From positions 22,024,912 to 22,088,911 of the forward strand of contig NC_092675.1 in assembly GCF_964355755.1 (NCBI RefSeq): 64,000 nucleotides of DNA, in the 5' to 3' direction. The position numbers were made by a program, and so were the translations under genes. A model generated the notes under the pieces. The model was not told the origin of the DNA and made no database searches. It saw only the letters and a list, made by a program, of their open reading frames with translations. Below are positions 1 to 13,829 of the stretch, piece by piece. Source of the stretch: Antedon mediterranea (taxonomy: Eukaryota; Echinodermata; Crinoidea; Comatulida; Antedonidae). The first letter of the stretch is position 1, and every line of letters starts with the position of its first letter.

Positions 1-3000
1 TTTTCTGAAGTACTTAGCTCTTACAAACCATTGAATACCCACCTAGTACTTTCAAGTTCTTTCAACCAACCCTTTCTGGCCTTTCACACCTGCTCTGACA
101 TAGCAAATAAAATCGCGTATCAATGTTTTATTTTCACAACGCGCCACACCAATCGTGTTACTCGATCGATAGTTGCTAATGCAATGCTCGCAATCTGACA
201 TGAATCTGAACTGGAGCCGGAGTTGTGACTGACCCTTTAATTGTTAGGTTTTTTTTTTATTTGTTGCTTGTCATAAGGTGGATTTCTTCTCCACCATCCC
301 TCTTCCCATTGCTTTAGTTTTCATACCTAGATATCGTTGATACAATCTTTGGTTGTACCATAGATGAACTCTGTACAGGCCTTAACTTCTGTTGTTTTTA
401 TTTTCAATACCATATTATCTTGTTACACAAGTACTTTTAAAAATCTTAACCCATAGTTAACTTTTTGATACTACTACCTTTACCCTAACTTTTGATTGCT
501 GTAGTAAAATTGTGTTTGTTGTTTCGAATACAGGTACATCACATGTTATCTTTGGTCTTTAGCAGGTGGTGTAAACGTGATATTGAGGAACATAGACACA
601 TATTCCTCTTGCTTTAATAAGGTATATCACAGACAGACAGATGTACTTGTAATGTGATTAAAGTGGCCGTGGTTACCCACCCCAAACCTCTTCCAATCAG
701 CCTAAAATTACCTACATTAACAACATCCTCTGGTTACTACTGTCCAGCGGTGTTTAGCTAGGCCTACATCTTCTGAAAAAAAATCCTGTTACTGACTGAG
801 AGTTTGAAAGCATTGATTGACAGTAAAACTATGGTTAATATTAAGAGTATTGGCAGATAGCCCACACATTGAGTGAATTTTGGCAAAGTAGCATAATTTA
901 TAATATATACATTTCCAGGAAAAGGGACATTTGTACAGGTTCATATATATCTAATTTTTCACACGGATGTCTACATTAAACTATAGTATAATAATTTTAA
1001 TAATATAGACAAATTAGTTTATACACATTACACAGCTAACTTTTTAAAAATGGAACTCCTCATACTAGACTTGCTGAAAACCACAAAACTATCAAAATCA
1101 ACTTTCTGGAAACAGAAATGTTGGGCCAGCCAAAGAGTTGTGAGAGACGACTACTTATTTTGTGGTTTATTAATACAGTATACAATAATAAACAAAATAT
1201 TACCATGGCCCTGTTGCATAATGTACAGTGTAGATTACTGACTGTATTTCTGCTAAGTTTGTGTTCCCAAATACAGACCATTTATATCAGTGGGTGTTGT
1301 CAACTTTTAATGGTCAAGATATAACCGGCAGTCAAAATGTTGTATTGTTGGAGCAGTTAAATGGTGTTATCGTTATATTTAGAATGAAATTCAATTTGTT
1401 CCATTTATGCTGCTAAGAAATTGGGATGGGGGTAATTTATTGACATGGGTATTAATCATAATCCGATTTTTATCATCTTATACCTGTTGGCATTTCTTGC
1501 TATCTTGTCACCATCTCCTGGCTAGCCTTGATAGTCTGTTCTTCCCAATTAACCATATGACATCAGCCATGCATTTCCAGTATGGTGTGATTTAAAAGCA
1601 CCACCCGATTACAAGACCAATGCAAGGCCTAATCAAGCACCTATTGATGGCCTATCAAGTTAGATAACATAATCAGAGAGTAAACTATTGATCTACTGCC
1701 CTCGACTTACCCCCTTATTTTAGATAAGAAAACAGTGTAATACTTCTCGTCATATTTACACAAACACTATCTGAGTTATAACTTGGTAAACATTGTATTA
1801 ATCAATAACTTTGATCTGAACTCAAATAAATTATTAATAAAATAATGATGGCGCTAGGAAATTCCCCTGAGAGAGAGTTAAAATTAATTGTCCAAAATAA
1901 CCTGTGATCCTTGCAGTTTTTTTTTCTATTCTACAGACTTCTAAGTTTAGCATGGTTGCTAGGGATTCTAGCAGATTTTCATACCTTTACACCATCTAAC
2001 CCTTATTTATTTAAGCTCATTCTCTATTTTTGTTTGCTTTTTTAGTATAGTATCAGTTTAAAATATCTCAAACCCCCTGACAAACTTCCAGCAGAAGTGA
2101 TGGTAAATAGGCCTCTAGTCTAGATCATGACAATGTTTCCTGTGTTACAATCCTAGTTATGGGGTTGACCCATGTTAAGAGTCACCTAACAACCCATGTA
2201 TAGCGAGTGAGTGGTGAGTAATCTTAACAGTACCCACCATGAACACTGTGGATACCTGGAGGTATCTCTTGGTCCCCACCCACTCACAACTTCTTAACAC
2301 ACACCACTAGACTTCTCTGCCATACAGAGCGTAATAAAATAAAACATGTTTTGTTTCAGATAGTTACACAATACTGTACTTTAAATACAAAAAATGTCAT
2401 CAACATAATACTGATGATTAATGCTGAAATACTGTATTTTATTGCATGGAGGATATGTATTGCCATGGAGTACCATGATATTAGGCCTACTGTACTGTCT
2501 GTACACGTCTGTCATAAGTTTAAATTGCTAAACGGTATACAAGGTTTATTTACAAAAAAGATGAATTAGACAAAACAGTAACACCTTCAATATTTGCAGT
2601 GAACCATAATGACTACAATTAAATTTGTTGAGGTCACGCTATCTAGAGTAATTAAAAGATCAGCAGAATAATGTCATGTCAATAAAACTGCTATTTGTTA
2701 ACAAATACCCATTATGCTGCCCTCTGCTTTTTTTCCTTTGCCCATAATCAATAACATGGTACCTGAAGTATGCCCTCTTAACCATGGAGGAATTAGTTAA
2801 AACCTTGATTAGGTGCCCCATGGGGGTTTAAAGATTAGCCTGCTTTGGGATTAGCATTTTCAAGGTTTTAAATGTTTCCTTTGCTATTTATAAGTAAATT
2901 TGTTTGTTTTTTTCAGTTTACCATTATGTTTTTTTTTTTATTTCATCATTATTTCTTCTATTCAAAATTCAAGTAACTGTTTTGTTATAAAAACTTGTTG

Positions 3001-3110
3001 TATTGTATTGTAGGCCAGATTCACTTTTTTTTAAATTTTTCCTCAATATCAAGCCTTTGCGTGTGGAATAAGAACAAACTACTTGTTGGAAAATACTTGA
3101 GCTCACATAC
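1..3110. other. No gene seen
   Basis: AT-rich sequence with only short chance frames, no splice-linked exons with protein-like composition and no clear repeat. It could be intron, 3' UTR or intergenic DNA of a gene lying to the left. Confidence 0.6.
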
Positions 3111-3118
3111 TGTGTACT

Positions 3119-3232
3119 GTAAGGCTGGAGAAGACTTGTTCTACCACCAGAACAATGGTCGCTGAGTCCCTTGAACCTGTGCCGATTGTATAGCTATAGT
3201 TTGCAGCGCTTTGCCTTAACCACTCATGTAGA
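3119..3232 (-). mobile_element. Degenerate SINE fragment
   Basis: GACTTGTTCTACCACCAGAA followed by a decayed head ending GCCTTAACCACTCATG matches the SINE at 47938-48297. Only the head part is recognisable. Confidence 0.5.
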
Positions 3233-3235
3233 TTT

Positions 3236-6200
3236 TCCCTTCTGTGGTTCATGGGTAGGCTCTTCTACCTCAACTTGACCTAACAGCATTCTGTACAAAA
3301 TATTTAGTATACCTGAAGTATGTTACCTTTTGTGGTTCATGGGTTCATCTTCTATCCACAATAGGATGCTATACACAGATGTGTTATTTGTATGTGATTG
3401 TTTTAAATTAAACTTTTTATGACCTTTCGAAACAATGTAAATGCAGCATACTTCCAGTGTATTGCACATGAAACAAGGGAAACAACACACTTATTGAATA
3501 CTGAGTGTATCCTGTGGTTTGGTCATGGAACAATACAATTTTAAATTTTGTAGGACAAAATGCAGACAACATGTAGACAACTAGTAACTCATGTATCGCT
3601 AAATCAGATTATATATGGACTAATAAGCAAAAATAATAGCAAAAAAATACAATGAAAGCAATATGCTAATTTAATTCACCATAATCAAAGTAAACAAAAA
3701 TCAAAGAATAATAGGATATACATTAGATTAAGAAGAATATTATAACAATCCATGATTTCTCTTAAACATTAGGAATCTAAGATTTGTTTTACCATTTACA
3801 TCATGCTAAATATTTGTACACTTATGTTCATTTTCACTCAATTTCTCAAAATAGTTTTGGTAGATTTTAAGTCTGACACAATGTAGGTAGATCATTGAGG
3901 CCTGACGTAGTAGATCCTACAGTAGGTTGTCAATATTCAAAGCTTGCTATAAGATCAGACCTTGGCCAAAGCTTGTCATTAATGGGTGCCTATTGAGTAG
4001 GGCATCACATCAGGCAGAATGTTTGTATAATATTAATAGCTATATGCCAAAGTTAACTTTGCACCCAACGTCTTCCTAAACCGTGCCATGTTTTTCTCAA
4101 ATTTAAAGGGTTTCTTTTAATCATATTTGGAAATTCCTAGTCATACAATCATTTCATGTATAATGTCATAATTCATACCTATGTATTGCTCATGCTTTTG
4201 ACAATTTAGACTCAAAATGTTTGTTTTGTTTGTAGAATTCATTCTGCTTAGAGTAATTGTGTTCTGAATTTTAACAATTATTTCAGCCCAATTTGTTCTT
4301 GTGTGTTCAATTTTGTTCTTATAAAAATGAAAGCTTTAGCATCCAGTATGTAAACCAGCTGAATTTTGTTTTGTTTTGGGTTGCTTCCAAAAATGAAAAG
4401 GTTTGCTGAACTGCATCTTGTGACACTCTACCACCTCTCCTTGTCTTGTTTCATTTTGTTACTTGCCAACATTGGTCAAGGATATTTACAGTTAAAAGGC
4501 CAAATTAAATTTTGTTTGTTAATTTCACATCTGGAGGTTCGAAAGACTTTTTGAAATTCTATTGTGACTTACTAAACACAAGGATGATAGTCTAGAAGTT
4601 GCACAATGAAACACTTTAAAAGAATTGCGTAATAGTCTCTGTGTTAACAAAATTCCTGGGCACAAATTTGACCATAAACCAATTGTTCTTTCAGCTGGAC
4701 ACTACAGGCACTTCCTTCAAATAATAACCACTAATAATATGTCCCAGAAACTTTAGAAGCTAATGATTAAATGATCTTCATTTAAACTGCAATTCATAGT
4801 GCATAATGATCTTCATATCATTGTAAAGTAGATTAACTAAAAGTTGACCTATATTATATCTTTTAAGTATGAATATTATTTATGTTTATCAAAGCGTGCA
4901 CATGATGTAAAAGCCAAGGAAACTGAAACTTAAAGCAATATATTTCAATCTACAGCTGGACCCTATGCAGGAAAACAGCTGTTTTTCTGGCAAGTTGCCA
5001 GAAACATTTCATAACAATCCCTCAGAGCATGAAGTTAACCTTGAAGGAAGCTCAAAACTCTGATTGGCTTCTTGGAAAGCGAACACGATCAAAACAACTT
5101 TGGACTGGGGTCAATGATCAGTATATGTCACAGTTTGTTTACAGTGTCTTTACAGGGGTTATTCCTTTATTAAAGAGGGTTATGCTGAATATAGGTTCAG
5201 TAAACATCTTAATATGTCATCTTTTTTAGTGTTTTAAAATGTACAAAATCTTAGAAAATGCACAGTACATACTGTACATAGATTTCCGTTTCACTTGAGG
5301 GAGATGGTGAATTAATGATGACATCACTAAAATTGGCAAGCTGGATATTGATTTTAAATAAAGCTGATTTCCTTATGGAAGAAAATGTGAAAGAAGATTA
5401 GAACAAAGAAAACAAAACATTTTCAAAATAAAATTTATTTATTTGCAAGTCAAAGTCAACATCTTAAAGAATTAGATACAAATATTACATCATGGTTAAA
5501 ATTACTATTTTTCTTAACTTAACCTTGGACTTTGTGGGTTGTACTGGACTTTAGCCAAAATGGCCAATCTTTGCTACTGTAAAAATAGCTTGGATAATGA
5601 CTTTACAAATGCCATCAGCAGAGTGTAAACTGATTTTATAATAATAGATAATAATTTAGAATCTAACTATGGGTACGTTTACAAAAATTGAATTTCTGTT
5701 TAGTTTAGTTTTTGTGAATGGCTGACTAGATTAGACGATGTTCTGGTTTTCTGTTGCCAGCAGCCTAATCGAGTGCTGAAAATTTCGTAAACTTATGACA
5801 ACTTATGATGCCTGCACATTTATGATTGCCTTTATACAATTATTAACTGCCCTTTAGGAAGGGTCGGAACCCTGGTATGGTTTAGGATTGAAAGCGTCCA
5901 TCTTTCTAGTCTTTTAGAAACATAATTTGATCAATTTTTATGAACTTACACTGTAATTTTATTAATTGTTGTTTCCTAACTTAAGGTATGTTTTCACTGT
6001 AGTCTCATTAGTTAGTAATATTTAGATTTGTTAGAATTCAAATTATTGTAGTTCATGCATTTTCGATCACCATTATAACATACTGTATGGTATCTGTTCT
6101 GCCCTCTTGAAACCAGAGTTCACCGAACATTTATATCGCTGTGCTCCACAATCACCATTCCTATTTAAATGAAAAAAGAAATAGATACAATTTTACACTT

Positions 6201-6737
6201 TTGCACCTAAATGAAAATCAGTCATAAGCCCATAGACCACTTTAATAAGTCCATCTTGAAATTTTATTTTCAAGAAAGGTGATTGCAAAGAGAGGTGCAT
6301 TGCAGAGTTTTACTGTACATTTTAGTACTTTTAATACTTAAAGTAAACATTAACTTCAATTTTGAATTTTGTTGTGGGTAAATGACAATGCACTCTCAAC
6401 ATACTTTAGATTTACCCACAAAAAGTATAAGTGCAGTTTGTAGCAGACATATTTGTGGCTTATAGAAAGTTAGGAAATCGGTTTAATTTGAACAGGTTAA
6501 ACCACTATTTATAATTGTCCACAGTTGAAGGCATGTATACATGTTGCAAACAAATTGTGGAACTTATTTCCATTTTGTATTCATGTTTATTCGTCTTCTG
6601 TTATTATTTTAAAAGAATTGCCTTGGAACCACTTAATTTTGTTAGTTTAGTCATTGGTTTTCAGATATGCTGGCCCTTTCAAGTACAAGGTCTTCCCCAG
6701 AGTCCTGATAAAGGCTTGACTGGTAAACAGTTCAAGA
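3236..6737. other. No gene seen
   Basis: AT-rich; frames here are under 80 codons and of low complexity. A TGTGGTTCATGGGT string is repeated at about 3241 and 3333 without wider homology. No exon could be supported. Confidence 0.6.
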
Positions 6738-6746
6738 GTTTCTAGT

Positions 6747-8787
6747 GAGTGTTGACAAAGTGCGAGGCAGCGAGGCATGCCAAATATTTGTGCGAGGCAT
6801 CATTTTATCATTTCCAAAAGTGCGAGGCATGCGCGGCATATAGTTTACAATTTCAAAAAGGTGCGAGGCATATCTTAACGTGCTATTATGATATATTATA
6901 GGCCTAATAATCAATCGATACAAGCGTATCTAAATAGATTCGTGTATACACTCATCATGTTGTTTATTTTTATGTAACGATTGTTTTTTCATTCAAGTCA
7001 TATCGTGTCAAATTTTACTTTTACAAAAGTGCCCAAACTACGGTTCAAAAATCTGAACGACAGTCTTCAACTTTCGATAAACAATAATTGTTATAGCGAC
7101 ACACTCATCAAATGACTGCAATGTTTGTTGGCATTTCGAGCGTGTTCACTCACATGTCTCTCGAACATAGCAGAGTGAAAATAATATTTTGTCACACCCC
7201 TGCGCCTAGATCCGGTAGACCCGAGAGATGGACAATCCCTCTTTACTATTTAGCAGGTAGTGGAATGATTCAGCCCTCAGCTCAGAGGATTGTGGTGCAT
7301 TCCCCTCCTATAGCACGTGGTTTCAGCAGCAACGCACAGACTTCTCTCTGAGCGGCGTGCCAAAGACATTTTTGACATTCCATTCTCTAGGAACAACACG
7401 TGTACCTCTCTCGCAAATAAGGTGAACAGCGATTGCCAGGACAAGTTCAATAACTGGCGGTGAATAAAAGGTAACTGATATGCCGATCCAATAACATGCC
7501 GCAAAGAAAAAAATTGCGACAGAATTCTGGAGCGCGTGTGAAAAAAGACTTACGTCCGACAATTGTAATACTAGGCCTAAAATTAAACTTTAGCTAATAT
7601 GCTTAGCCCTAACCTAGATAAGAGGCCTATGTAGAAAATAATTTAATCAATTTTGATAAAATAATAATTGGTGTAATATTTAATAATGATACACTATTCC
7701 TGTTTTAGTAAGCTAGGTATATTACGAACGATTTTTATTTATTGTTGTCCATGTTTGTACTAATAAACCTGGCGCTAGTTTCCTTCGCTTGTATTTTTAC
7801 TCCAAATTTGATAACTAACTTTATCGTGTGAATACCACACCTTAGAAGTATACCTCATGAGTACTTTAATGAAAGAATCACATAAAAAGTAACAAATAAA
7901 TCCTTAAATTAATGATTTTACAGGCGTGTTTCTCGCACACTGTTCGCGAATTTCACTTATTCAATGTTCAATATTTTTGTTTCTATGGAGCGCCAAAAGA
8001 GCAACGATAATAGAGGACTAAAACTCAGTGGAATGCGTCAATTTCTAATGCATTTATTGGTGAAAAACACGTTTTATTTCAATATATTTGTTAATTTGTC
8101 AATAAAAATGTTGTAATATGTTACTGCTGATACTGTTCTGTTTTCAAAGAATAATAATCGATCCTAAATCAACATCACTACCTAGTCTAGACCTAGGACA
8201 TCCTACTAAGGATATTATGATGAATTTTTCTATTTTATTCTTTAAAAGGTTAACGAAACCGTGTACATTATCAACAGTAACATTTTTCCTTACTGACAGT
8301 GACAAAATCTATTGAAATTGTACTTGATTTTCACCAAATAATGCGTTAAATATAAATGGATTCCACAGAGTTTTTAGCCCTCTAATTAATTTTGCTCTTT
8401 TGGCGTTCCATAGAAACCAAAATATTGAACATTGAGTGTGCGAAATGCGAGAAAAACAACGTCTGTAAAATCACCAATTTAATGGATTTATTGTTACTTT
8501 TATGTGATTTTTCTTCATTAAAGTAGGCCTACTAATTCTAAGCTGTGGTATTCAGGATAAAGCCTTGGTTAAATTACAAGGCAGGTGCAAAAGGAAACTA
8601 GCCTAGCGGGCCTAGGCCTAGGCTACTTCAATTTCGGTGATTTCCTGCCTTGCAATTTTGAGAAATGATAAAATGATGCCTCGCATTTTTTGATGATGGT
8701 AAAACGATGCCTCGCATAAATTTCTGACTTGCCTCGCATGCCTTCCCTGCCTCGCGTGCCTCGCTGCCTCGCACTTTGTTACTACCC
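6747..8787. mobile_element. ~2.04 kb foldback DNA transposon with 9-bp target duplication
   Basis: GTTTCTAGT occurs at 6738-6746 and again at 8788-8796. Between them the ends are inverted: left GAGTGTTGACAAAGTGCGAG, right (reverse complement) GGGTAGTAACAAAGTGCGAG. Sub-terminal copies of GCGAGGCAT repeat at both ends, several per side. A second, nested inverted repeat lies inside (7772-8040 against 8340-8612). No transposase frame is seen, so the element is non-autonomous. A 9-bp duplication and GAG/GGG ends suggest the Mutator-like group; an 8-bp reading would suggest hAT. Confidence 0.75.
7772..8612. repeat. Nested inverted repeat inside the 6.7-8.8 kb element
   Basis: The left arm begins CTAGTTTCCTT and includes GAATACCACA, TCACATAAA and TTCAATATTTT; the right arm holds their reverse complements in reverse order (AAAATATTGAA, TTTATGTGA, TGTGGTATTC, AAGGAAACTAG). 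Arms are roughly 260 bases with a ~300-base spacer. It may be a second transposon inserted into the first, or part of one long foldback. Confidence 0.7.
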
Positions 8788-8796
8788 GTTTCTAGT

Positions 8797-10784
8797 TTTG
8801 TTTTGCTCTTCATAAATTCAAAACAGGACAGTAATTGACATTGCAATGCAATAGATACATTTGCAGGTAGTGTATTTTTCAGTTACTGTATTATTATACA
8901 GATAACAATTCCTTGAACTAAAATATTAATCACATACAATTGACTTGTTTGTGTTTGAAAAGAATGGAATTAATTTAATGATCATGATTAAACTTAAACT
9001 CAATTTCTTTTGTCCTACGAGACATCATTGTTAAAAGAGAATACTATTAGGTCCTAATCTGTTCCTTCTTAATAGAGGCTCTATTGTATACGTGAAACAC
9101 TGATCATTACATGTTCCTTTATGGTACGACAAATATTAAAAACTACATTAAAATTTATAGTGGTATGTTTATGTACTTAGCATAAACTGTATATTTTTCT
9201 GTCATGGATTATAGAGTTCAAGTAGAACATCAGGGAGGGGAAGTTTGATTTGTCTATCACAGAATTTCCTTTTTATGAAAGTTAATCATTGTGTCTGAAC
9301 ATCTTCAACGTCATAGATTATTGTACACCTAGCATTAACATTACAAACCCCAACACTATGACTATGAGTCTGAACATTATTTTACTATTAATGAATCTGC
9401 ACTTTGTTGTGAGATTTGTTAGATCACAGATACTAGGTTGTTTCATTGCAACTTATTTACACATTCAAAAATAAACATACTGTAGTTTTCAATCTGCTGC
9501 ACTAAGCAAAAAAACATTTGCCTATCTATTACTGTAATTTGTTTAATAATGTAAATACTGATAACTTTATTTAACTCCTTTTATCAGCAATAAAAATTCA
9601 TTGTTTCGCATTGTGCATGTTCATTGCACAATCACGTTTTTCAGTGTTATTCTCTTCCTTCCAGCTGATTTGCTAGGGAATGAAACCAGATCAAAGCAGT
9701 CCACAGTTAGTCACACTTATTGGGTTATATAAAGATCATTGTCCTTTTGAAAAGTGAAAATAAAGCTAAGTTGAAAAAAAAAAATGTACAATGGATGAGA
9801 TTGGGATATCTATTGCCAGATTATTAACCTGAAAATCAAGGGAATGAAAAAAAATAAACAATTATTAGTCACCCAATGAAGCAAAACAAACCACAGAATT
9901 AATAGGTGTACTGTATAAACTGTGTTTACAAAATCTATGACCCTAATTTGAGTACAAAGGAAAATCTGGCTTTTTACTCTTTTTGTTTGGCATTTATCAG
10001 TAATTTTTCCCTGGATGTATGTATCACTTAGCACTATACTATTATGAGTCTAGAATTAGAAAAACTTAAAATTTATTAATTAGAAATATTTTTTTAAATA
10101 GATAATTTGTTTGTAACATATTAAATTTGAAACAACATTTTGACATTGCTTGCCAAAGATCTTTAAATTTAAAACGATAAATGTTCCATGGTGGTATATT
10201 TTAGGCAACCCATCTTAGAATAATGTTGACAATGGCCTGCTTACGAAGAATGGAGATTATAGAAGGTGCATACTGAGTCTTAAACAGATCAATGCACTAT
10301 TCCAAGAATCGTCAGAATTGTATAGAATGATTTGGAAATGACCTTATCTTCCCAATTACATCCCATCACAGAATACATAATTGTCATTTATACTATGTAA
10401 TTTAATAACAATTACTAAATACTAGTAATTCTATAATAACATTTTATTACTAATTAATGCAATTAATAATCATATCATTGATCAGCTGGTAGTCGACTGA
10501 TGCTTTTTGTATCAGCTGATACATGTCATACACCTACATTATTTTGAATTTAAATGGAAACTTGGAAGTTAAATGAAAAAACTGAAAACAAATTTGCTAT
10601 TGCAAACAGTAAAATGATAAAATGCCCTCATATATTTTTATTGCCAGAATTGTACAGCTTTCTTTTGAATTATGACTCCTGCCATAACATTATATTTTCA
10701 GTTGTTTACGTTTTGTTTTGTTTAATTTAAAAGGTTGCTAATGATGAGAAATACCCCTGGTTCATTTGTTTTGAGGCTCAAAAG
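8797..10784. other. No gene seen
   Basis: AT-rich intergenic DNA without recognisable exons or repeats. Confidence 0.6.
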
Positions 10785-11030
10785 GCTCATATAAGAAAGA
10801 AGTGATGTCAAATAATCCTTGGTCTGTTATTCTAGGACCATGTAGAACGTGGGGAATACTTTATTTGTTCATTTGAGAAGCCCTATGCAAGCATTTGGGG
10901 AATACTCTCCTTCCAATCATATCTTTAAGCCCATGCAAGCAGCGAATGATGGGGAATACAGTCTTACTTTATACTTTGAGAAGGCCCATGCAAGCAGCGA
11001 GTGATGGGAATACTTAAAAGGTAACTCTCA
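10785..11030. repeat. Short tandem repeat, ~60-bp unit, three to four copies
   Basis: Units share (T)TTGAGAAG(G)CCC.ATGCAAGC, then GGGGAATAC, seen near 10880, 10930 and 10985, with a partial GTGGGGAATACTT before them. No frame or promoter pattern was noticed. Confidence 0.7.
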
Positions 11031-11380
11031 CTGTTTAGCAAGGTCAGAGTGCTTTCTTTACTTCAAAAGCCTCATTAAAATTGCATAAACCAATCTAGGC
11101 ACCAAAGTTTCTACTAAGCAACAGGGCATCCTTGAATCCAATCAGCAGCACACGATTTACATACAATGTCACTATACTGCCCACAAGTTCAGTTTCCATA
11201 TATAATTGTTTATGCTATATCCAACAAGTAGCTTTCCACCCTCTGCAAATTTGTTCAACCAAAACAGTACAAATTGCATGTATTCTGTTACTAAATTGGT
11301 CTGTACTCAAGTTATATCAAAACATTGTATAATATCAATACAAATTGTTATTTAAAGTACGGTATTATATTATAGTATTT

Positions 11381-11685
11381 TATTTTTTATTTATTTTTTT
11401 TTTATACTGGGCAACCTCTTCAGTCAAAGACTGGTCTCCCAGAGGGCCCAGTTGGTGATCAGTGGCTGTGATGTACTAATACACCGGGGTAACCCCCTAC
11501 TCGTCTCGAAAGATGTACTAGGTTCTTTAAAGTGCACACGAGCTAGTTGTGTAAACTGGACCTACGGTTTATAGTTCTTATCCGAGATGACTACCACCAG
11601 AACCATGGAGTGAGCCTCGAACCCTTGCCGATGTTATGGCTACGTAATTACGGTTCCACTGTCTTAACCGCTCGGCCACTCACTC
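11381..11685 (-). mobile_element. tRNA-derived SINE, copy 1
   Basis: Read on the minus strand the head resembles a Ser/Leu-type tRNA: A box TGGCCGAGCGGTTAAG (11663-11679 region) and B box GGGTTCGAGGC (about 11613-11624). A central core follows and a tail of AAATAAA-type repeats ends near 11381. A close copy lies at 47938-48297. Confidence 0.75.
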
Positions 11686-13225
11686 AGTATCTACCTAACA
11701 TGCCAAATAAAACATAAATTTACAGTTATTTGTTGTGCTTAATTTCTGAGATAGGCAGACACAATGCAAAAAACATGTGGAAACAACCATTGTTGATGCA
11801 TAAACATAGCTATGATTGTTATAGTCTATGTACATATATTTGTTAATTAAAACTCCGGTATTGTTACATATTTGTCGCATATCACAACAAAAAAAAAAGG
11901 TTTTCACTCACAAACGGACTTTGTTGATAATATGTTCTTTTACATTTTACGTTTTGAAATTCATAGATATGCTTCATAGTAAATTCTGGATTGGCTGCAC
12001 AGTACTTCTGGATTCGCACACTCTCGCACCCTGCCAAGTAATAATGAATTAATTTGCAGATTTTAAACATGGTTACTATACAGTATTATGTTTATGTTTT
12101 TACTTCATACACTCACACTCACTCATTCCTTCATTCTCTTAATTTCTGATGACTCAAGTCATCATAATCAAAAAGTTTCTGAAAATTTAAACATGTGTAC
12201 ACTTAGTAGAGGTTAAGCGAGTCCACCGTTTAGTCAACTTTAAACTCATAACAAAACAATAAAATGCTTTTAGAAGAGATTATCCCAGTTATAACCAGTT
12301 TCACAACTATAAAGTATACAAAGAAATGAGGGTATTTAATTTACATACAATGCTTGCTAAGTAATACTAATAATACTAGGTTTTATGGTGAAAGGACAAT
12401 CAATTCACCTTCAAAATTGACCTGGCAAAATGAAGGTAAAATTCTGTAAACAAGTCTAATTAGGGTACAACTGAATAACTGGCTAAATAACAACTTTTTG
12501 TGGAACTTTATTAAACCTTAATAAAGCCTTTAATCTTGATTGACTTTTAACTTCCAACTGGCTAAGGGCCAGATTCTGCTATAAGCAAATAAACTGGTTA
12601 AAATTATATGTACCACCATTTTCTAACAAGCAATTTCAGGGCAAACCTCCTAAGTAAATTCAGATAATCGTGGGAGCTACCCAATATTTGGCTGATCTCT
12701 TGTCTTGCACTAAAGGTGCAATTCTCTTTGTTTTGGATATAACTTTCACTACAATTTAGACTTTGTTATAAGGTCCCTTTTGGTTAAAACTGAATGGGCC
12801 AAATGAGAATTGATTATCAATAATTGTCGTACATCATGCATGAAAAGATCCTGGCATTCCCGCTCTGTACTATGCTGATGCGCAATATCGTTTTAAATAG
12901 GACCCTCTATCTTTGGATGCATTGCAAAATTTAATATACTGTACGGTACCATAGAGATATTATAGTTCACTATAATATCTCTATGACTGTACATAATCAT
13001 GTCTTACTTTTTTTCTTTTTTTTTTGGAAAACGGTACTTTTACATTAGGCTCATGTGCAACAGAAACAAAGTGGGAAACAAGCAAACAACTCTAGGGTCT
13101 ATTTCTGATACATTTTCGTTCCTAAATAACCATTTTAATTCAGTGGGTGGCCATCGGCAGAAATCGTTAGCATTACCAAAAATGCAACGGGCTCTGGCAG
13201 TCAATCAAACTGTAGTGTAGTTGAC
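11686..13225. other. No gene seen
   Basis: Contains only the perfect hairpin at 12950-12985. No exon-like frame with matching splice sites was found. Confidence 0.6.
12950..12985. repeat. Perfect 16-bp hairpin with 4-base loop
   Basis: CATAGAGATATTATAG, loop TTCA, then its exact reverse complement. It has no poly-T tract or neighbouring gene, so it is more likely a repeat remnant than a terminator. Confidence 0.8.
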
Positions 13226-13229
13226 TTAA

Positions 13230-13825
13230 AGGCCAGGTGCGGGCAAAAAATTTCTATTGATCATACATTCGAATAATTATCGATCTATAGTTTCCCCTAT
13301 GTTTCATAATTTTTGGGATTTTATTTGTGTTACACGAGCTTGTTGAAAATAAGCACTTTCTTATCAGTGGGGGGGATAGTTGAAATTACACAGTAAAATC
13401 TCTATTCTTTTGTACACAAATTTTGTAAATAGAGAGGCATTTTAAAAAGCTACGAAAAATAAACAGTGTGGTAAAAAATGTTTTCAGATGACTAAGTATA
13501 GGTAATATAACTTGAATATTACATTTCTGGAATTTTTATTCAACTTCAAATTTTTATTTTCATGCTATAGCAAAAATTATCCACCGTATATCCACCATCT
13601 TTTTTCACCTTCTAGGGAGTCACAAGACATCTTATTACATTAGGTTAACTACCTAACTACTGAAAAAAGGTCTTCCTGGTTTTTATGGAAGAATTTTGCA
13701 AAATTTTGTATTTGGCCATATTAAGGAAAATTCATGTTTTTTTCGTCTTGATTTCTGTTACAAATATTTGATTTATGTACAATTAACCAAATATTATATT
13801 TAAAATTCATGCCTGTACCTGAGCT
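13230..13825. mobile_element. TTAA-flanked element, 596 bp
   Basis: TTAA at 13226-13229 and at 13826-13829 bracket imperfect inverted ends: left AGGCCAGGTGCGGGC, right (reverse complement) AGCTCAGGTACAGGC, 11 of 15 matching. Interior is AT-rich without a frame. TTAA duplication is typical of piggyBac or Kolobok groups. The weak ends keep this tentative. Confidence 0.4.
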
Positions 13826-13829
13826 TTAA

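Noticed and set aside
7112-7562. Several overlapping 62-79 codon frames on both strands
   Set aside because: They lie inside the foldback transposon, overlap in conflicting frames and show no domain motif.
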